Of a stretch of DNA of 64,000 nucleotides, positions 59,135 through 64,000 are shown in pieces; the stretch's first letter is position 1; each line of letters starts with the position of its first letter. Both the position numbers and the translations under genes were made by a program. The notes beneath the pieces are model-generated. The model ran no database searches. It was not told the DNA's origin and saw only the letters and a list, made by a program, of their open reading frames with translations. The stretch spans positions 1 to 64,000 of the forward strand of contig NZ_ATVX01000015.1 in the NCBI RefSeq assembly GCF_000420945.1. The letters are read 5' to 3'. This stretch comes from Butyrivibrio sp. VCB2006 (GTDB lineage Bacteria > Bacillota > Clostridia > Lachnospirales > Lachnospiraceae).

Positions 59135-59856
59135 ATTATGTACCTCTCATCAATATAGTTTTCGCTACCAAAAAGATACGCAGTTTTATCACAACATAGA
59201 ACAAATTTTGAAGCGGCTACAAATTCGCTTGATGCCGGCGGACACAGGTCTCTGACTATCTGAGGTAAGAACTCTGTGTATTTAACCTCCATGATCAGCT
59301 TGTCCGAGGGTAGTGCACTCAAGGTTGGAAGGGTTCCGTCAAATATATCAAAGCTGCCTACTGCCGCCCTAACCTTCATGTCAAAGGTGATTCGCACCGT
59401 TCCAGCATCCAGGATATATGGTGCTCTGTCGTAGTCTACAATTACCCTTGGCCGCAGCATCTTGCTGACACATTCATAATAAAACTCCCTCAGGAAATTG
59501 TTGTCACTCTGTAAAAGAAAATCGTAATTTCCATCCAGAATGTCGTAGACCTGCTGTTTGGTGAGCTTTGCGGCCTCCTTAAAAATATATTTTCCATTCT
59601 TAATTTTCCGCTCCAGCTTAATTGATCTGTCAGAAAAATTGTAAATCCTTATCCTGTACTTTTTCCTGAACTGAATACCCATGTTCTTTTCTTCGTAGGC
59701 ACTGTTCATGTAATCATCGAAGTAGAGGCTTCTTATCAGGTATTGACCATCTACAGCATTGGGATCAAGGCTAAAGTACGGACTCATCCGGGTCTTTAAA
59801 GCTTCAAAGTCACCATAATTAATTAAGTACTTCCACTCATGTCTGAATTTACTCAT
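59131..59856 (-). CDS. VTC-domain polyphosphate polymerase
   Basis: Encodes 241 aa forming one VTC tunnel domain (PF09359): FRHEWKYLINYGDFEAL at the start, IRSLYFDDYMNSAYEEK, RKKYRIRIYN, KLERKIKNG and MEVKYTEFLPQ. These basic strands line the catalytic tunnel that makes polyphosphate from ATP in the yeast enzyme. Cotranscribed with DUF4956. Confidence 0.9.
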   Translation of the reverse strand: MSKFRHEWKYLINYGDFEALKTRMSPYFSLDPNAVDGQYLIRSLYFDDYMNSAYEEKNMGIQFRKKYRIRIYNFSDRSIKLERKIKNGKYIFKEAAKLTKQQVYDILDGNYDFLLQSDNNFLREFYYECVSKMLRPRVIVDYDRAPYILDAGTVRITFDMKVRAAVGSFDIFDGTLPTLSALPSDKLIMEVKYTEFLPQIVRDLCPPASSEFVAASKFVLCCDKTAYLFGSENYIDERYII

Positions 59857-59868
59857 ATTATCTCCTGG

Positions 59869-60849
59869 TTATTCTCCTTCAACAACCACGTACCTTGTAA
59901 TTGTTCCATCTATCATACCTAGCAAAAGAACCGCTATAAGCCTGATATCCCAATTAGAAAAATAGGATCTGTCCGGAGCTATACGGGTCAGTATTTCTGC
60001 CACACCCATGACAAAGGCGATATCTATAGGAAATTTAAGTGAAGAAATAATTGATTTCTTTTTCTCAACGCTTTCTTCTTTTTGTCTCTTCTCATCATCC
60101 TGAACTTCTTCTATAGTTGCATCGTAGATGTCCAGCATGTCGTTGGAAAGTCGATGGAAAGGTCTCCATCCGAAGTCCTCCTCAACGCTACCATCTTCCT
60201 GATACGTAAAGAAGGCTTTTTCATCAGAAGTAATCCAGGAAATTCTAAGACCCTTGATGATAGTTGAGTATAGCTCCCCCAACTGCCCATAGGTCATGTG
60301 GTTTCCACCACTTAGATTGATGGTCCTGACATCATCATCCATAGGATCGTCCAGTACACGCATGATAAATGAGCCCAGATCTTCGTCACAGATAGCATCA
60401 ATTTCATTTTCAGGATTGGCACGAAATACTATTTCATGGCCCTGTATGGCAGCTTTCATGAGGAAGCTGATTTTGTTCTCGGCGAATTCTGTGGAATACA
60501 GATAAGGAAGACGAAGGATACGCATCTTAATGTCACTGCTCTTTTGGAAAGCAGCGCAAAGGTCCTCACAGGCATTGTCTACAATATTTCGGGTTCTGGC
60601 CTCTAAAACGCTTGCTTCATCTAAACTTTCAGACTCGTTAGAGCGCACGTAGAAGAACATCTTCACATCATACTTCTTGGCAGTGGACAAAATGTCCTGA
60701 AGATGCTCAAATTCCATGTTTACATCATTACTGTTGTCCAGATTGTAGGCGAAGAACACGATTGCATCAAAATGATGCGCCACCATAAGGTTATCAAGTT
60801 CCTTCCTATTGTGGGAATTATATACCTTAACACCCTCTCCGGGCCTCAT
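59869..60849 (-). CDS. NAD-dependent epimerase/dehydratase-like protein, N-terminally truncated
   Basis: Encodes 326 aa if the ATG at 60849 is used. It lacks the GxxGxxG Rossmann start of SDR enzymes. The frame continues nine codons upstream of the ATG as RRYKRFATH, which looks like native sequence, then meets a TAA, so the gene has probably lost its first 30-50 residues. The mid-part retains RILRLPYLYS and NLSGGNHMTYGQL; two helices lie at the C-terminus. Either a pseudogene or a repurposed protein. Confidence 0.6.
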   Translation of the reverse strand: MRPGEGVKVYNSHNRKELDNLMVAHHFDAIVFFAYNLDNSNDVNMEFEHLQDILSTAKKYDVKMFFYVRSNESESLDEASVLEARTRNIVDNACEDLCAAFQKSSDIKMRILRLPYLYSTEFAENKISFLMKAAIQGHEIVFRANPENEIDAICDEDLGSFIMRVLDDPMDDDVRTINLSGGNHMTYGQLGELYSTIIKGLRISWITSDEKAFFTYQEDGSVEEDFGWRPFHRLSNDMLDIYDATIEEVQDDEKRQKEESVEKKKSIISSLKFPIDIAFVMGVAEILTRIAPDRSYFSNWDIRLIAVLLLGMIDGTITRYVVVEGE

Positions 60850-60981
60850 ATGTGTGGCAAATCTTTTATATCTCCTTTAATCAAAATGACAACTTACTTT
60901 CACATTAAATTTTACTATATTTTGAACATCACAATTATAAAAAAGTGATAAAATATGACTTGACATGTCGGAGAAATACAG

Positions 60982-61017
60982 AAAAAAGCTGGGGCTGTCT
61001 ACTGACAGTCCCAGCTT
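60982..61017 (-). terminator. Intrinsic terminator of glmS
   Basis: On the minus strand AAGCTGGGACTGTC...GACAGCCCCAGCTT forms a 14-bp stem, followed by a T-run. Confidence 0.88.
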
Positions 61018-61040
61018 AATAGTTTTATAAATAACAAATA

Positions 61041-62912
61041 TTATTCTACTGTAACACTCTTAGCAAGGTTTCTTGGCTTATCAACATCAAGACCCTTGGC
61101 AACACTGGTGTAATATCCAAGAAGCTGCAGAGGAATGATCGCAAGGCTTCCGATGAAGTGCTCATCAACCTTAGGCACATAAACAGTGAAATCACACTGA
61201 TCCTCAACGTCGTATCTTCCATAGGTTGTAAGTCCCATGAGGTATGCTCCACGGCTCTTACACTCGACCATGTTGGAAACAGTTTTCTCGTAAAGCTCTG
61301 ACTGTGTCAGAACACCGATTACAAGAGTTCCTTTCTCAATAAGAGAAATTGTGCCGTGTTTAAGCTCTCCTGCTGCATAAGCCTCTGAGTGAATATAGCT
61401 GATTTCCTTCATCTTAAGGCTTCCCTCAAGAGAAATCGCATAGTCTATACCTCTTCCTATGAAGAAAATGTTCTGAGCATTGGCATACTTGGCTGAGAAC
61501 CACTGCAGACGCTCTTTTTCCTCAAGGATTTTGGATATCTTTTCAGGGATGCTTCTGATCTCCTCAAGATAGTAATCCATCTTGCCAGGATCTTCCATAG
61601 TTTCCCTTACCTGAGCAAACTTAAGGGCAAGGAGATATCCGCAAATAAGCTGGCAACTGTAAGCCTTGGTTGTGGCAACTGAAATCTCAGGTCCGGCCAA
61701 AGTGTACATTACATAATCAGCCTCTCTTGCAATTGAGGATCCAACCACATTTACAATAGCCAGGGTCTTAAGGCCCTTTTCCTTGGCCATACGAAGAGCT
61801 GCGAGAGAATCTGCTGTCTCACCGGACTGGGAAATTACTACTACAAGGGCATTAGGATCAAGCTTAAGCTTTCTGTATCTAAACTCGGAAGCAAGCTCGC
61901 ATCGTACGTTAACATCTGTAAACTCTTCGATTACATACTGAGCTTCCATTCCAACGTGCCATGCAGATCCGCAGGCCACGATATATATCTGATCAATGTT
62001 CTTGATATCCTCGTCGGTAATACCAACCTCAGTAAGATCAATCTTGTTATCCTTGATGTACTTGTTGATAGTATCAGAAACCACCTTAGGCTGCTCATGG
62101 ATCTCCTTCATCATGAAGTGCTCAAAGCCGCCTTTTTCTGCTGCTTCTGCAGAGAAGGTAACTGTTGTAAGCTCTTTTTCAATCTCATCGCCGTCAAGGT
62201 TATAGAATGTAACCTGACCTGCAGTGATCTTGGCCATTTCCATGTTGTCGATGTAGTAAACATCCCTTGTATACTTAAGGATTGCAGGTACATCAGATGC
62301 AATATAAGCTTCGTCGTCGCTAACACCGATGATCATAGGAGAATCTTTTCTTGCAACATAGATTTCTCCCGGATAATCCTTGAACATTACCTCAAGAGCA
62401 AAAGAACCACGAACTCTTACAAGAGTCTTGGCAATGGCATCAATTGGTCCCATCTTATATTTGTTGTAGTAGTAATCAACAAGCTTAATGAGAACCTCTG
62501 TATCAGTCTCAGAATAGAAGCTATAGCCCTTTCTGATGAGCTTAGCCTTCATCTCCTGGAAGTTCTCGATAATTCCGTTATGTACACCTACAACCTCAGA
62601 ATCTACCTGGCCATGTCCTGAATGCTCATAGCTTCCGCTCACATGAGGATGAGCGTTAACCTCAGTAGGTTCTCCGTGAGTTGCCCATCTTGTATGACCA
62701 ATTCCGCAGCTTCCTAAAATAGCTTTGCCGTTATTAGTCTTGTTGGAGAGATTTACAAGTTTACCAACAGATTTAACTACAACTGTATCCTCTTCTCCGT
62801 TTCTAACGGCAAGACCTGCTGAGTCATAGCCTCTATATTCAAGTTTAGAAAGGCCATCCAGCAGTATTGGTGCTGCCTGCTTATGTCCTATGTATCCAAC
62901 TATTCCACACAT
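61041..62912 (-). CDS. glmS: Glutamine-fructose-6-phosphate aminotransferase (isomerizing)
   Basis: Encodes 623 aa, the usual length. MCGIVGYIG with Cys2 is the Ntn-hydrolase nucleophile; HTRWATHG and HNGIIENF line the glutaminase site. The two SIS domains carry ACGSAWHVG and SQSGETADS. It makes glucosamine-6-phosphate for the cell wall. No glmS ribozyme is visible in the 80 bp upstream. Confidence 0.97.
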   Translation of the reverse strand: MCGIVGYIGHKQAAPILLDGLSKLEYRGYDSAGLAVRNGEEDTVVVKSVGKLVNLSNKTNNGKAILGSCGIGHTRWATHGEPTEVNAHPHVSGSYEHSGHGQVDSEVVGVHNGIIENFQEMKAKLIRKGYSFYSETDTEVLIKLVDYYYNKYKMGPIDAIAKTLVRVRGSFALEVMFKDYPGEIYVARKDSPMIIGVSDDEAYIASDVPAILKYTRDVYYIDNMEMAKITAGQVTFYNLDGDEIEKELTTVTFSAEAAEKGGFEHFMMKEIHEQPKVVSDTINKYIKDNKIDLTEVGITDEDIKNIDQIYIVACGSAWHVGMEAQYVIEEFTDVNVRCELASEFRYRKLKLDPNALVVVISQSGETADSLAALRMAKEKGLKTLAIVNVVGSSIAREADYVMYTLAGPEISVATTKAYSCQLICGYLLALKFAQVRETMEDPGKMDYYLEEIRSIPEKISKILEEKERLQWFSAKYANAQNIFFIGRGIDYAISLEGSLKMKEISYIHSEAYAAGELKHGTISLIEKGTLVIGVLTQSELYEKTVSNMVECKSRGAYLMGLTTYGRYDVEDQCDFTVYVPKVDEHFIGSLAIIPLQLLGYYTSVAKGLDVDKPRNLAKSVTVE

Positions 62913-62992
62913 ACATTATGCTCCTATCCTAAATTAAGTCTAAAAATGTCACACACTACTTTAGCACATTTTACATCTATATTACCATACCA

Positions 62993-64000
62993 TTAAATAA
63001 ATAGTTTTTCAGCATCAATTTTAACTTCTACTTCCTTGGAGGTTTGAGTATCATTCCATTTACCCATTATTCTGTCTACAGGAACCTGATAATCCTCTTC
63101 AGAAGCCTTCATGAGAAGTGTCAGCACCTTGTCATTTCCATATTTGGTAATAACATCACTTCCTCTAAGACAGGAGGCCAATGTTTCCACAAACTCATCA
63201 ACACATTCATTCACCGGCCTTTGGCTGCTTTTTAAAGTGAAAATCAAAAAGTACATGCCATAGGCGTAGTTTCTTTCAAAACGCATAAGAAATCTGTATA
63301 TATTGGTAAACATGTCTAAAGGAATAACATAGGCTCCCTTTTGTCCTTCTCTTTCTCCCAGGATTTTTCTGATCTCGAAACTTCCGGCAGATTCTTTTTC
63401 CGAATTATCCTCTTCCACCTTTTTGAAAATGAAAAAGCCATGCTTGCCGTTTTGTTTAACCTCATAAAGAGCCTGATCTGCCTTTTTAAACAAGGTAGTA
63501 TAATCTGTTCCCTCATCAGGGCATATGCTGGCACCAATTGAGCATCCAAGAGGAATATTCATATCCTCTGCAAGGCACTCTTTAGCGTAGCTTAAAATCT
63601 TCCTGTTGAGGAATTCGCATCTTTCACGGAGCATTCTCTCATCTCTTGTGTTCTGGCAAAAAGCTATGAACTCGTCTCCGCCTATTCTTCCGATAATATC
63701 TGTTGATCTCATTACGCTTCTTAGCATTTCAGCGAACTTGATCAGTATCATATCTCCCTTTTCATGACCGTAAATATCGTTTACCAGCTTAAAGCTGTCA
63801 AGATCGATCATCATAAGGATTCCGTTTCCCTTTTTAACAAGTTCATCAATCTTGGAGGCACTGGTAGTCTTATTATAAAGCCCGGTCATAGGGTCATTTT
63901 CAGCAGCCTGTCTAAGTCCCTGAATGCGCCCCAAATTGTCCATGATATTATCGACACGCCTAAGGAGCACATCCGCCTTAAAGGGCTTTCTGATGTAGTC
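62993..64000 (-). CDS. Response regulator-type diguanylate cyclase (REC-GGDEF), partial
   Basis: The frame runs off the right edge. Its visible N-terminus reads DYIRKPFKADVLLRRV, the end of a receiver domain with the conserved Lys-Pro. Next is a GGDEF domain with an intact RIGGDEF motif and an I-site RSTD five residues before it, so it should make c-di-GMP with product inhibition. A second, degenerate GGDEF-like domain follows, in which the motif reads KYGNDK. The last codons end KLFI. Confidence 0.85.
   Translation of the reverse strand, partial: DYIRKPFKADVLLRRVDNIMDNLGRIQGLRQAAENDPMTGLYNKTTSASKIDELVKKGNGILMMIDLDSFKLVNDIYGHEKGDMILIKFAEMLRSVMRSTDIIGRIGGDEFIAFCQNTRDERMLRERCEFLNRKILSYAKECLAEDMNIPLGCSIGASICPDEGTDYTTLFKKADQALYEVKQNGKHGFFIFKKVEEDNSEKESAGSFEIRKILGEREGQKGAYVIPLDMFTNIYRFLMRFERNYAYGMYFLIFTLKSSQRPVNECVDEFVETLASCLRGSDVITKYGNDKVLTLLMKASEEDYQVPVDRIMGKWNDTQTSKEVEVKIDAEKLFI

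Noticed and set aside
61956..62621. 221-codon plus-strand frame inside glmS
   Set aside because: Antisense to a universally conserved enzyme; low-complexity residue make-up; no ribosome site.
62913..62992. glmS ribozyme
   Set aside because: Only about 80 bp lie upstream of glmS, with none of the ribozyme's conserved core visible to me.

Overview
The window is 64 kb of a low-to-medium GC Gram-positive genome. Genes have strong AGGAGG-type ribosome binding sites, many membrane proteins, MoxR/DUF58 operons, a divergent flavodoxin/DUF3793 pair, PnuC-NadR, a VTC-domain polyphosphate polymerase and multidomain c-di-GMP proteins. This points to a clostridial anaerobe, most likely a Lachnospiraceae member of the Butyrivibrio/Pseudobutyrivibrio type. 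I hold the family level with moderate confidence and the genus weakly. I see no rRNA, tRNA, CRISPR array or prophage.

Bases 1-22,300 look accessory. The left end is scarred: an IS200/IS605 remnant abuts a broken AAA ATPase gene, and there are fragments of a methyltransferase, a thiazoline-carboxylate hydrolase, an alpha/beta hydrolase and an ABC ATPase. Two long minus-strand operons follow. The downstream one (11846 to 687) encodes an ECF-type importer (S, T and double ATPase), a heterodimeric YbtPQ/IrtAB-like ABC pair, two hydrolases and small membrane proteins. The upstream one (21225 to 12309) encodes three soluble-type methyltransferases, two thiazoline-carboxylate hydrolase homologues, an isoprenylcysteine-methyltransferase-like membrane enzyme, a ketopantoate-reductase-like enzyme, two hydrolases, a GT1 glycosyltransferase and a membrane protein. 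No NRPS or PKS is present. My inference is a system for importing and chemically processing a metallophore or other small molecule.

Bases 22,300-37,500 are more ordinary: a secreted, membrane-anchored pullulanase behind a CcpA/LacI-like palindrome, a MoxR-DUF58-DUF4129 operon, a peptidase-S51/GGDEF/EAL fusion, an alanine/sodium symporter, a KtrAB potassium system and a PEP/pyruvate-binding protein.

Bases 37,500-41,300 form an iron-flavoured block: DUF3793 and flavodoxin are divergent, followed by a P1B-type ATPase with a DUF6110-like small protein (ferrosome-like). A 16-bp palindrome, GTTAG-N6-CTAAC, sits in the promoters of DUF3793, flavodoxin, both accessory operons and a short Fur-like regulator gene at 52.5 kb, which carries two copies. 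One further copy lies in a near-duplicate of the flavodoxin promoter at 21.3 kb that leads straight into a terminator, a candidate small RNA. I read these as one regulon, probably metal-responsive.

Bases 41,300-64,000 hold two ABC systems, a Bax-inhibitor-1 protein, a second MoxR-DUF58 operon with a transglutaminase, a CE1-type lipoprotein esterase, O-acetylhomoserine sulfhydrylase divergent from an Rrf2 regulator, pnuC-nadR, a 61-aa double-glycine-leader peptide with a zinc-ribbon-like core, a VTC/DUF4956 locus with a truncated dehydrogenase, glmS, and a REC-GGDEF protein running off the right edge.
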